NCBI GenBank assembly: GCA_963727845.1
Contig: CAVSHI010000001.1
Location: 62,001 to 126,000, forward strand
Length of the DNA stretch: 64,000 nucleotides
Direction: 5' to 3'
Source: JBEKTW01 sp963727845
GTDB taxonomy: Bacteria; Bacteroidota; Ignavibacteria; UBA10030; SZUA-254
Shown: positions 36,119 through 44,816 of the stretch, piece after piece
Numbering within the stretch: the stretch's first letter is position 1
Layout: each line of letters opens with the position of its first letter
Position numbers and translations under genes: made by a program
Notes under the pieces: model-generated
Database searches by the model: none
What the model saw: the letters and a program-made list of their open reading frames with translations, nothing else
Told to the model about the DNA's origin: nothing

Positions 36119-38857
36119 ATGAGATATAAACTTTTGCTACAAACCTTGGCGGTTGGTTTGCTGGTGACGGCGCTGTATGTAACTCCCGCGCTCACCCAGT
36201 GGTCTACCAACCCAAACTTCAATAACGCCATCTGCACGGCGACAAACGATCAACGGAATCCCACAATCGTTTCAGACGGCTCGGGCGGCGCCATCATTAC
36301 ATGGCAAGATGGGCGCGGCTCCGACAATGACATCTATGCTCAGCGCGTGAATGCTTCGGGAGCTGTGCAGTGGACGGCTAACGGTGTTGCCATCTGCACG
36401 GCGACAGGCGATCAAACGTATCCCATTATCGTTTCAGACGGCTCGGGCGGCGCCATCATTGCATGGCAAGACCATCGCGGCAGCAACATGGACATCTATG
36501 CCCAGCGGGTGAGCGCTACCGGCGCTGTGCTGTGGACGCCGGCCAACGGTGTTGCCATCTGCACGGCGACAGGCGATCAAACGAATCCCACCATCATTTC
36601 GGATGGCTCGGGCGGCGCTATCATTACTTGGCAGGACGGGCGAAACGGAAACGGCAACCCTGACATCTATGCTCAACGCGTAAATGCATCCGGCACAGTC
36701 GAGTGGACGGCCAACGGTGTTGCCATCTGCACGGCGACGGGCAATAAAGAGTATCCCACTATCGTATCGGACGGCTCGGGCGGCGCCATCATTACATGGC
36801 AGGACGGGCGAAACGGCAACTCTGACATCTATGCTCAGCACGTGGATGCTTCCGGCACTCCGCAGTGGACGGACGGTCTCGCCATCTGCACGGCGACAGG
36901 CGATCAAACGTATCCTACAATCGTTTCAGACGGCTCGGGTGGCGCCATCATTACTTGGCAAGACCTTCGCGACGGCGGCGACTTTTACATCTATGCTCAA
37001 CGTGTGAACGCTTCGGGCATGACCCTATGGGCGGACAACGGTGATTCCATCTGCACTACGACACTCAATCAAGAGGTGGCTCCCACTATTGGTCTCACTA
37101 TCGTTTCAGACGGGTTCGGCGGCGCCATCATTATATGGCTCGACATCCGCAGCGACAACTGGGACATCTATGCTCAACGGGTCGATGCTTGGGGCAATAT
37201 GCAATGGATGGCCGGTGGTGCCGCCATCTGCACGGCGGCAGGCGGGCCGGCGTTCCCCACCATCGTCTCAGACGGCTCGGGCGGCGGCATCATTACATGG
37301 AACGACTTCCGCAACGGCGACTCCCACATCTATGCCCAGCGCTTGAATGCTTCCGGCGTAGTGCAGTGGACAACAAACGGTGCCGCCATGTGCACGGCGA
37401 CAGGCGGTCAAGATAATCCGGCCATCGCTTCAGACGGCTTGGGCGGAGCCATCATTACATGGGGGGACTGGCGAAACGGCAACGACAATGACATCTACGC
37501 TCAAAAGGTAGATGCCTACGGCTACTTAGGAAACGTAGCGCCGCAGATAGCAAAAGTGAAGGATGTTGTCAATGACCAAGGCGGGAAAGTAACCGTTTCA
37601 TGGAGTCCGTCATACCTTGACGTTTATCCAAAGACGACCATCAAATCGTACTATCTCTTCCGGGGCGTCAGTCAATCTATGGCGATGAAGAACATCAAAG
37701 CTCCGGGAGACTTCTTAAAGGAGATTTCAAGCGGAAAAGACCCCGGAAGCCTACTGCTAAAAACGCCCCGCTCTGCTCAGGGCGTAGATTCATACTACTG
37801 GGAATACATTGACAGCGTGCGAGCGCTCCGGCTGTCCGGATATTCCTACACAATGCCCACAGTTTCCGATTCCGGTCCGCAGGGCACGGCAATGTGTTAT
37901 GCAATGCTGATGGCGCGAACGAGTGACGAGCTGACGTACTGGTTCTCAACCGCCGACAGCGGGTACTCGATTGACAACCTGCCCCCGATTTCTCCCCAGA
38001 ACCCGGCGCTCCTTCCGTTGGTGAGTGGCTACACACAACTTCATTGGAACCCCGATAAGGTCGATCCGGATGTTGGACATTTCAGCGTCTATCGCTCGAC
38101 ATCCAGCGGTTTCCCACTGAACGACGGCACGCGACTGCAAACCACGATCGATACAACGGTCATCGACTCTTCAGCTGAGGTCGGCCAGCAGTATTTCTAC
38201 CGTATTACCGCGGTAGATATTCACGGCAACGAAAGCCAGCCAACGGCCGAGCTTCATACGGCGGCGTTGTCGGTCCAGCTTGCATCGATGACTGCCACAA
38301 CGCTGACAACCGGCGTGCAATTGAATTGGACAACGGTGAGCGAAACCAACAGTCTGGGCTTCTATGTCGAGCGACGGCCACAAAACGCAGGAGCATACGC
38401 AACCGTGAGCGATCTCATCCCCGGTGCCGGGACGTCGTTGCAGCAACACCGCTACGAATGGACGGATACGAAGGTAACGGACGGGAATTACAGCTATCGG
38501 CTGAGACTCGTCGATTTGAGCGGTACCAACACATACTCGAATGCCATCGCGGTCACGGTGAGCGGTGTGACGGGAGTCAACGGGTCGTTGCCGACGGAGT
38601 TCGCTCTTCAGCAAAACTACCCTAATCCGTTCAATCCGACAACGGTTATCAGTTATCAGTTGCCGGTTGCCAGCTACGTCACGCTAAAGGTGTACGACAT
38701 GCTCGGACAGGAAGTGGAAACGCTCGTGAATGGAATCCTGGACGCAGGTTACAAATCCGTGCAGTTCAGCGCGACGAATTTTCCGAGCGGCATTTACACC
38801 TATAGATTGACGGCGGGAACGTACGTCGAAGTGAAAAAGATGCTGATGCTAAAATGA
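36119..38857 (+). CDS. large secreted repeat protein with T9SS sorting domain (paralogue A)
   Basis: A 912-residue protein. The ATG at 36119 is chosen since GGAGG lies 5 bp upstream and it starts a signal peptide (MRYKLLLQTLAVGLLVTALY). Residues ~30-470 contain eight ~47-residue repeats with the core VSDGSGGAIITW followed by QD.R and IYAQRV, likely an eight-bladed propeller. Then come a fibronectin III-like region and a T9SS tail (YPNPFNPTT, LKVYDMLGQEV, final VEVKKMLMLK). Its 3' half is almost identical to the paralogue at 44817-47552. Function unknown; surface-exposed adhesin or enzyme-like scaffold is possible. Confidence 0.88.
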   Translation: MRYKLLLQTLAVGLLVTALYVTPALTQWSTNPNFNNAICTATNDQRNPTIVSDGSGGAIITWQDGRGSDNDIYAQRVNASGAVQWTANGVAICTATGDQTYPIIVSDGSGGAIIAWQDHRGSNMDIYAQRVSATGAVLWTPANGVAICTATGDQTNPTIISDGSGGAIITWQDGRNGNGNPDIYAQRVNASGTVEWTANGVAICTATGNKEYPTIVSDGSGGAIITWQDGRNGNSDIYAQHVDASGTPQWTDGLAICTATGDQTYPTIVSDGSGGAIITWQDLRDGGDFYIYAQRVNASGMTLWADNGDSICTTTLNQEVAPTIGLTIVSDGFGGAIIIWLDIRSDNWDIYAQRVDAWGNMQWMAGGAAICTAAGGPAFPTIVSDGSGGGIITWNDFRNGDSHIYAQRLNASGVVQWTTNGAAMCTATGGQDNPAIASDGLGGAIITWGDWRNGNDNDIYAQKVDAYGYLGNVAPQIAKVKDVVNDQGGKVTVSWSPSYLDVYPKTTIKSYYLFRGVSQSMAMKNIKAPGDFLKEISSGKDPGSLLLKTPRSAQGVDSYYWEYIDSVRALRLSGYSYTMPTVSDSGPQGTAMCYAMLMARTSDELTYWFSTADSGYSIDNLPPISPQNPALLPLVSGYTQLHWNPDKVDPDVGHFSVYRSTSSGFPLNDGTRLQTTIDTTVIDSSAEVGQQYFYRITAVDIHGNESQPTAELHTAALSVQLASMTATTLTTGVQLNWTTVSETNSLGFYVERRPQNAGAYATVSDLIPGAGTSLQQHRYEWTDTKVTDGNYSYRLRLVDLSGTNTYSNAIAVTVSGVTGVNGSLPTEFALQQNYPNPFNPTTVISYQLPVASYVTLKVYDMLGQEVETLVNGILDAGYKSVQFSATNFPSGIYTYRLTAGTYVEVKKMLMLK

Positions 38858-38872
38858 CGGAGTCATTTTAGC
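38848..38872 (+). terminator. hairpin spanning the stop codon
   Basis: GCTAAAATGAC/GTCATTTTAGC form a perfect 11-bp stem with a GGA loop; the gene's TGA stop at 38855-38857 lies inside the left arm. A second hairpin TCCCGCA/TGCGGGA follows at 38878-38897. Together they probably end the transcript. Confidence 0.6.
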
Positions 38873-39824
38873 AGAAGTCCCGCATTCTTTTGCGGGATTG
38901 ATAGAAACGCGGAGAAGTCACTTGAGCAGAAATCCCGTCTCGATAGCGCGGGACGGGATTTCTGTTGTTAGTTCCGTCTCTCAACCCGTCTTGCCGATAC
39001 GTTTTTGATCGGCATCTGAACTTAGGGAATGAGGAGCCCCGCCCAGATCCTGACCTAAAACGTGTCAGGACGACGAGTGAATGGCCGGGAATGGTGGGAC
39101 CATGACTTCGGGTATCATGAGATTGCCATGATGGGTACAATCGAGGTAATCATGTGAATGAAGCGAATCACGGTTCAGACGGTACAGCATTCGCCCAATT
39201 ATCGGACGGCCTGATCAGCACGGATGAATGTCCGATTCAGAGTGTTATATCCGGATTATCGAATTCTTCCCGCCCAAATCCTTCAAGAAACCTCTGTTTT
39301 GATGTAAGTGCGAAAACCTGCGTCTGACCCTTCCCCAAAAAAGGACACCAATTCGTTCATCGCACCCCAATTTCCTTGACTTTCTACATTACGACCCGTA
39401 AATTGGTGAAGGAATCATAGCGGTCGGAATTGTGGGCCGGTGGGGATTTTCCGGATGTTCACTGATTCAGACCTGAGAACGTTTCCTATTGGTTGTCTCC
39501 CTGCTTGAACGCTCCCATCTCTCTTCTCAGCGAACAAAATGGCATGCGCATGCACCGCCGGGCGGTAAGAACGGTGATTGTGCCCTCATTCCGCCGCGAT
39601 TGTCGTTATCATATCTCAAAGCTCTTTTCCACATAAGACACTCTTCCTCGCCTGTATGATCTTGAGGAAGAGAAAGGACCCATAGTACGCGGGGGTACGT
39701 CCGTGATGTCCCGGCCGTACGTCCCGGCGTCGTCATAAGATAATTTCAGGTGACAGATAGTTCTATCAGTATCTGGACACCATCTCGTAGTGAATATCTG
39801 ATTGAACATTTTTCAGGAAGGGGA
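38858..39824. other. intergenic region with repeats and a second copy of the conserved promoter block
   Basis: No supported gene. Contents: stop-codon hairpin and second hairpin (38848-38897), a repeat related to 7395-7480 (about 39030-39075), a partial palindromic unit (about 39111-39182) related to the tandem pair at 47575-47760, and the conserved leader block at 39374-39536 with the promoter at 39376-39404. Short reading frames across it have no family resemblance. Confidence 0.6.
39376..39404 (+). promoter_or_regulatory. promoter TTGACT-N17-TAAATT upstream of subtilase gene
   Basis: Second copy of the promoter at 35782-35810, with identical boxes and spacing, about 420 bp upstream of the subtilase start. 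Confidence 0.6.
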
Positions 39825-41876
39825 ATGTTTCGTATGAACTACAAGACGAAGTGGTGGACGCTTTCGATACTCGCAAGCGCCCTCCTGGCCCTCCCCCTGA
39901 CTGCCCGGGGACAAGTACCGCAATCAGCAACTCACCTCGATAAAGTATACTCGGTCGTTCTTCAAACAATCGAGAAAATGAAAAGCGATGGCGTGACGGC
40001 AGACAATGCACCTTTGAAAAACGTCCGGCAGCGATACGGCAGCATTGTGAACCGATTCGACAACCGAGGAAGGATCGGACTTCTCCTCGATGTGAAAGCT
40101 GTTTCACAGAATCTTATCGCCAGACTCCGGGCATTCGGGGGCGCAATCGACCTCTCGTTGCCCGAGTCAAAACTGATCTCGGTGTATGTGCCGATCGACA
40201 AGGTCGAAGATGTCGCCTTGCTGGACGAAGTGAAAATCGTTCGCCCGATGGTGGGGGGAAGCGTGAACACCGGATCAAAGACCACCGAGGGCGATAGCAT
40301 TCACCATGCAATCAATGTCCGGACCGATTTCAACATCCTCGGAGACAGCGTCAACGTCGGTGTCATATCCGACGGCTGCGTCTCATGGCCGGCATCGGAG
40401 GGCTCGGGCGATCTTCCCGCGGGGTTCGGGCCGCCAAACTATACCTTCGGCGGTGTGAGCAGGGAAGGAACGGGAAACGAGGGAACCGCAATGATGGAAA
40501 TCGTTCACGACCTTGCCCCGAACGCAACGTTGTTTTTCTACGGAGCGCTGTACGATACTGTCGGAAATCATCTCAGCAGCGCGGCGATGATCGATGCTAT
40601 TTATCGATTGGTCAGAGAGAAGCATTGCAGGATCATCGTGGACAACCTCACATGGTACGACCAGCCGATGTTCGAAGACTGCGATGATGCAACCGCCGGC
40701 TATGTCGCGGCCGCGGCCAAGTGGGCAATAGACACCGGCGTCGTGTATATTAGCTCGGCCGGCAACTTCGGGGGTGATGGCTCGTGGGGACATACACACT
40801 TCCAGCAAGTGTACGATGACGCGAACCCTCAAAACAACATTGCGAAACCCATTCCCCCACCCTTTTCTCAGATGAACAATACCCAGCCCCTGCCGATCAT
40901 GCCTGGAGTATTGAATCCGCCTCCATACACAGACTTGCACTATTATAGTACAACTCCGATAGACGATCCGGGTCTGCAAGTGGTCGTACCGGGTCATGTT
41001 CCCGGCCACGAAACCACAACTCTGACGGTCATCCTTGAATGGAACGATCCCTGGGGAGCATCGACGAGCGATTACGACCTGTACCTGTATAGTGGAGATT
41101 ATATGCGTCAACTGGCCCGGAGTATCTCGCCCCAAAACGGCGGCCAGAACCCCATTGAAACAGTTACTTGGGAAAATTACGGCGCGGGGGATTCAACGCT
41201 GCAGATTGTGATCAACCTCGTGGAGTCTCCCCGGGTTCACTCGCCGAAACTGCTTGGTATGTATATCTTCGGAGTTAACTCTGTGGAGTACTACACTCCC
41301 GAGAACAGCATCTGGGGCCAGCCCGGCGTCCCATTAGTTATTACAACCGGTGCCGTTCCCTACGACAACATCAGCACCATCGAGGGATTCAGCTCTCACG
41401 GTAATTACGATGTGTATTTTCCTTCGTACGTCAGCAGACCGAAGCCGGATGTCGTTGCAATTGACAATGGCGTGATTACGGGAGCCGGTGGGTTTCGGCA
41501 ACTGGGATCCTGCAACGCTCAACTGGCGATTCCTCGGTACATCTGCCGCAGCGCCGCAGGTTGCCGGCATGGCTGCGCTCTTGTTATTGAAGTTTCCAAA
41601 GCTGACGCCCGCACAGGTGCATGCCAAATTCGAGCGGACGGCAGTTGCCCTCGGCGATCAGACAATCTATGGCAGCGGTCGTACCGATATCGAGCGCGCC
41701 ATGCTCGAAGTGGACACCTCCGCGAGAGCATCCGGGCCGTACACGATGGGCAGCGCTCTCAACGTCCCGGCGTTTTTCGGAACCGACAGCGGGTTTGCCG
41801 TCAGCAACATCAAAGTCACCGGCGGCGCACACCAACCGATGCAGGTCTCAAGCGGCGTGACGGTAACGGCGGGTAG
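39825..41876 (+). CDS. secreted subtilase (S8-like), N-terminal part before a frameshift
   Basis: Starts at 39825 (or the ATG at 39834) to give a signal peptide (WWTLSILASALLALPLTARGQ region). Visible peptidase landmarks: an N-terminal prodomain-like part, the active-site Asp segment VGVISDGC, and the oxyanion Asn in YISSAGNFG. Where classical subtilases have HGT, this protein has NEGTAMMEIVHDLAP, so the catalytic His is apparently replaced by Glu, as in sedolisin-like relatives. From about 41490 the reading frame is wrong; the true sequence continues in the +1 frame at 41488. The last ~125 residues of this frame are therefore out-of-frame artefact. Confidence 0.75.
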   Translation: MFRMNYKTKWWTLSILASALLALPLTARGQVPQSATHLDKVYSVVLQTIEKMKSDGVTADNAPLKNVRQRYGSIVNRFDNRGRIGLLLDVKAVSQNLIARLRAFGGAIDLSLPESKLISVYVPIDKVEDVALLDEVKIVRPMVGGSVNTGSKTTEGDSIHHAINVRTDFNILGDSVNVGVISDGCVSWPASEGSGDLPAGFGPPNYTFGGVSREGTGNEGTAMMEIVHDLAPNATLFFYGALYDTVGNHLSSAAMIDAIYRLVREKHCRIIVDNLTWYDQPMFEDCDDATAGYVAAAAKWAIDTGVVYISSAGNFGGDGSWGHTHFQQVYDDANPQNNIAKPIPPPFSQMNNTQPLPIMPGVLNPPPYTDLHYYSTTPIDDPGLQVVVPGHVPGHETTTLTVILEWNDPWGASTSDYDLYLYSGDYMRQLARSISPQNGGQNPIETVTWENYGAGDSTLQIVINLVESPRVHSPKLLGMYIFGVNSVEYYTPENSIWGQPGVPLVITTGAVPYDNISTIEGFSSHGNYDVYFPSYVSRPKPDVVAIDNGVITGAGGFRQLGSCNAQLAIPRYICRSAAGCRHGCALVIEVSKADARTGACQIRADGSCPRRSDNLWQRSYRYRARHARSGHLRESIRAVHDGQRSQRPGVFRNRQRVCRQQHQSHRRRTPTDAGLKRRDGNGG

Positions 41877-43635
41877 TCCGTACACAAGCGCCGGAGTGGT
41901 GGACCTCGGCTGCCCATCCGTCAAGAGATGGTATCAATTGACTCAAACAGGAGGAACGAACGGGCAATTCAATGCCCAGGTCACAGCTTATGTCGCTGAG
42001 AGTGAACGGGCGGCCAGCGGTGTTGCGGCAAATAACCTGCGCCTCCTCCATTGGAACGGGTCGTACTTCGATGTCCTGCCGCAAGCGATGGCGCCCGCTC
42101 AGGTCGCAAATACGTGGAAAGTCTTTGCCACATTCAACAACGCGTCATTCTCGCCCTTCTTTGTCGGCTATCTCACGAGGGGAATTTACGTGACAACCCA
42201 GTCAAACAACAGCGGGATGCATGATAGCACCGTTTCCGTGAGCTTTTCGGTCGGGAATGCAGGAAACGGCTGGGATACTGTCAGGTCATCTGTTTCCGAT
42301 AAACTCGGCTGGACGATTGCCCCCGCCGACTCCGCGTTCTCCGCGGCAGGAAGTCAACATGCTACTGTCGATGTCAACGTCACGATTCCATCTGGCGCTG
42401 CGGTCGGTACAATTGATACCATTCGACTCGTCGCGGTGTCTGTTTCCGATCCGACCTACAGGGACTCGTCAATTGCGACGGTTGAAGTGACAAGTCGTCA
42501 GGCTACTGTCGTTGCTGGGTTGACGGACAGCTGGAACATAGTTTCGCTCCCGGTGACCGTCACCAACCCTTCGGTCATGGCGGTCTATCCGACTGCGAAG
42601 TCGAACGCTTTCGGATACGCTCACGGATATTCCATCAAGACAGCACTTCAGTACGGCGTCGGATACTGGCTGAAATTTCAGGGCGCGCAGAACGACAGCA
42701 TCACCGGCACGGTTCGGACGAGGGATACGTTTGCTCTTTCCCCCGGGTGGAGTATAATTGGTTCGATCTCGTATCCGGTCGACATTGACAGTATTGTCCA
42801 ACTGCCGGGAGGGATTGTCACACATTACTTCGGTTACAACGGCAGCTACTACCTCGCCGATACGATCAAGCCAGGATGCGGGTATTGGGTGAAGTCAAGC
42901 AGCGGTGGTCAACTCGTGCTGAAGAAATCCGGGTCAGTTGCTTTTCCCCGAAGCAAGTCTGAAAAAGATAAGGTTCTACAGAGCATCAACTCTGTGACGG
43001 TTTCCGACGCAGGACGCGGAACGACCACACTCTACTTCGGCAAGATGGAAGCCGTCGGCTCGATGTTGCCTCAATGTGAATTGCCGCCCGTTCCGCCCGC
43101 ATCCTTGTTTGATGCGCGTTTCGCTTCACAACGATTTGTGGAGGGATACACGGCCGGGTCGGCGCCTTCGAGACTGGAGATTGACGTACAATCCGAATCG
43201 TTCCCGCTCACGTTGAGCTGGAAATTAGCAGACAAAGATACGCGGTTCTGGTTGGTCGCTGGCGATCAGTCACGGCAACCGCTGACGGGCGCTGGCGGCA
43301 CGGCCGTCATTCAGCGTCCCGTGAAGGAGTTGGCGATTGAGATTCAGTCTGGGCCCGAATTGCAGCCGCCGAAGGAGTTTGCTCTCGGGCAAAACTATCC
43401 CAACCCGTTCAATCCGACGACAACAGTGTCATTTGCCATAAGTCATTTGTCATTTGTGACACTCAGCGTATACGACGTATTGGGACGGCAGGTGGCAACT
43501 CTGGTGAATGGAATGCAGGAACCGGGATACAAGACGATAACGTGGGATGCATCGAGCATGCCGAGCGGTCTGTATTTTTACAAACTGACTGCGGGAACAT
43601 ATACATCCGTCCGGAAGATGGTTTTGATAAAGTAA
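41488..43635 (+). CDS. secreted subtilase, C-terminal part after the frameshift, with T9SS sorting domain
   Basis: Continues the peptidase in another frame: the nucleophile motif GTSAAAPQVAG appears within the first 30 residues, which cannot be a separate gene start (the frame opens at a GTG). It then has beta-sandwich domains, a two-part GWN...YW(L/V)K module shared with 11393-12925, and the T9SS tail (YPNPFNPTT, LSVYDVLGRQVATLV, final VRKMVLIK). Removing one base near the GGGTTT at 41490-41494 would fuse both parts into a ~1270-residue protein. Either a real pseudogene, a programmed shift or a sequencing error. Confidence 0.75.
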   Translation: MGFGNWDPATLNWRFLGTSAAAPQVAGMAALLLLKFPKLTPAQVHAKFERTAVALGDQTIYGSGRTDIERAMLEVDTSARASGPYTMGSALNVPAFFGTDSGFAVSNIKVTGGAHQPMQVSSGVTVTAGSPYTSAGVVDLGCPSVKRWYQLTQTGGTNGQFNAQVTAYVAESERAASGVAANNLRLLHWNGSYFDVLPQAMAPAQVANTWKVFATFNNASFSPFFVGYLTRGIYVTTQSNNSGMHDSTVSVSFSVGNAGNGWDTVRSSVSDKLGWTIAPADSAFSAAGSQHATVDVNVTIPSGAAVGTIDTIRLVAVSVSDPTYRDSSIATVEVTSRQATVVAGLTDSWNIVSLPVTVTNPSVMAVYPTAKSNAFGYAHGYSIKTALQYGVGYWLKFQGAQNDSITGTVRTRDTFALSPGWSIIGSISYPVDIDSIVQLPGGIVTHYFGYNGSYYLADTIKPGCGYWVKSSSGGQLVLKKSGSVAFPRSKSEKDKVLQSINSVTVSDAGRGTTTLYFGKMEAVGSMLPQCELPPVPPASLFDARFASQRFVEGYTAGSAPSRLEIDVQSESFPLTLSWKLADKDTRFWLVAGDQSRQPLTGAGGTAVIQRPVKELAIEIQSGPELQPPKEFALGQNYPNPFNPTTTVSFAISHLSFVTLSVYDVLGRQVATLVNGMQEPGYKTITWDASSMPSGLYFYKLTAGTYTSVRKMVLIK

Positions 43636-43962
43636 CATTCAAAGCAGGCTTGCCTGCGAGCTTGCCCGACAATCGGAGCGTAGAATCCGTTCCCCAGAAC
43701 GGATATCCGGTAGGTCCGGTCGTCATGTTTGTAGGTCCGGTCGCTGACCGGACACGGTGCCTCCGTTCGGGTCGGGAGTATGAACTCCCTCGCAGAGAGA
43801 AGGATAGCTGGGAGGGAGCTTCGCTCCCGACCTATTCACGGCTTGGCGGCGGTGACCTCGGCAGACAAAGGTTGGATGGCAAAGAGGGTTTTTGCAAAAT
43901 CGCTAAACAAACAGATACACCAATAATCATTTAACTATATCATCACTTTAAGGAGGGTTGCA
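43636..43962. repeat. intergenic dispersed repeat
   Basis: About 43727-43840 contains GTAGGTCCGGTCGCTGACC and a GGGAGGGAGCTTC/GAACTCCCTC inverted element; a related copy occurs at about 47789-47925. No gene supported; the frame across it has no family match. Confidence 0.6.
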
Positions 43963-44736
43963 ATGAAGAAGATATGGATTGCTTTGTTCGCTGTTGCGTT
44001 GCTTTGCTCTATCGCTATTAGTCAGGAAAGAATCGATGTTGTCTACCTGAAGAATGGCGACATCCGCAAGGGTGTCATCATTGAGAATGTCCCAAATGAC
44101 CATATAAAGATTGAAATGGCAGATGGCTCCACATTTACAATCCCGTATTCGGACATCCAAAAAATGACAAAAGAAGGGAAGGAAATAAGCCAACAATCCG
44201 GCGGGAATGCTGAAGCTTCCAAAGGTCTTATGTCCCGCCACTATGATGTCGGAATGACGCTGGCAGTTTGGGGCTCGGGAACTGTGGATTACAAGTTGGT
44301 ATATTCCGCGGATGATCCCCAAAAATCAACGGGAGTGCTCTTCCATTTCTTCGTGGACGGTTACATAGCCGAACAATTGGCCATAGGCGCCTACATAAAT
44401 GTTTCTCCCGTGTCATGGGACAACTATTCGGCAACATCGACGATGACCGAAATAGGGGTTGCTCTCAAAGGACGCTTTCCGATTGCCGATGGAGCCGCAG
44501 TGATAAAACCGGGGGTAGGGCTCGGTCGTCGCGGATTCTCCTCGGACGACCCAATGGGGGATAAAATTAGTGCACTGGCGGTGAATCTCAGCTGCGAAGT
44601 TCAGTTTGATATCCACAGTACGGTTGTTCCGTTTGTCGAGATAGGAGGCCTTGGTCAGCCCAGCGGCAGCAATGATTATGATCCAGCAATTACCTTTCCG
44701 CCAATACCATATTTCGGTATAGGGATTGTTTTCTAG
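43963..44736 (+). CDS. probable outer-membrane or periplasmic beta-barrel protein
   Basis: A 257-residue protein with a signal peptide (MKKIWIALFAVALLCSIAISQ). Residues ~23-70 (DVVYLKNGDIRKGVIIENV, DGSTFTIPYSDIQKM) form a small domain common at the N-terminus of Bacteroidota membrane proteins. The rest is alternating hydrophobic/polar and Gly-rich and ends in IPYFGIGIVF, a typical barrel terminus with aromatic and final Phe. An AGGAGG site is 5 bp upstream of the ATG. Function unknown; porin-like or structural role possible. It lies between two T9SS protein genes. Confidence 0.75.
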   Translation: MKKIWIALFAVALLCSIAISQERIDVVYLKNGDIRKGVIIENVPNDHIKIEMADGSTFTIPYSDIQKMTKEGKEISQQSGGNAEASKGLMSRHYDVGMTLAVWGSGTVDYKLVYSADDPQKSTGVLFHFFVDGYIAEQLAIGAYINVSPVSWDNYSATSTMTEIGVALKGRFPIADGAAVIKPGVGLGRRGFSSDDPMGDKISALAVNLSCEVQFDIHSTVVPFVEIGGLGQPSGSNDYDPAITFPPIPYFGIGIVF

Positions 44737-44816
44737 CCTCATAGATCAAAAACGCAATGACATGGCTTTCTGACAACATCTAGCCACACTAACTTACTAA
44801 CTTCATGGAGGGCTGT

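Noticed and set aside
43542..43934. 130-codon frame after the subtilase
   Set aside because: Begins inside the T9SS tail of another gene and crosses a dispersed repeat; no family resemblance.
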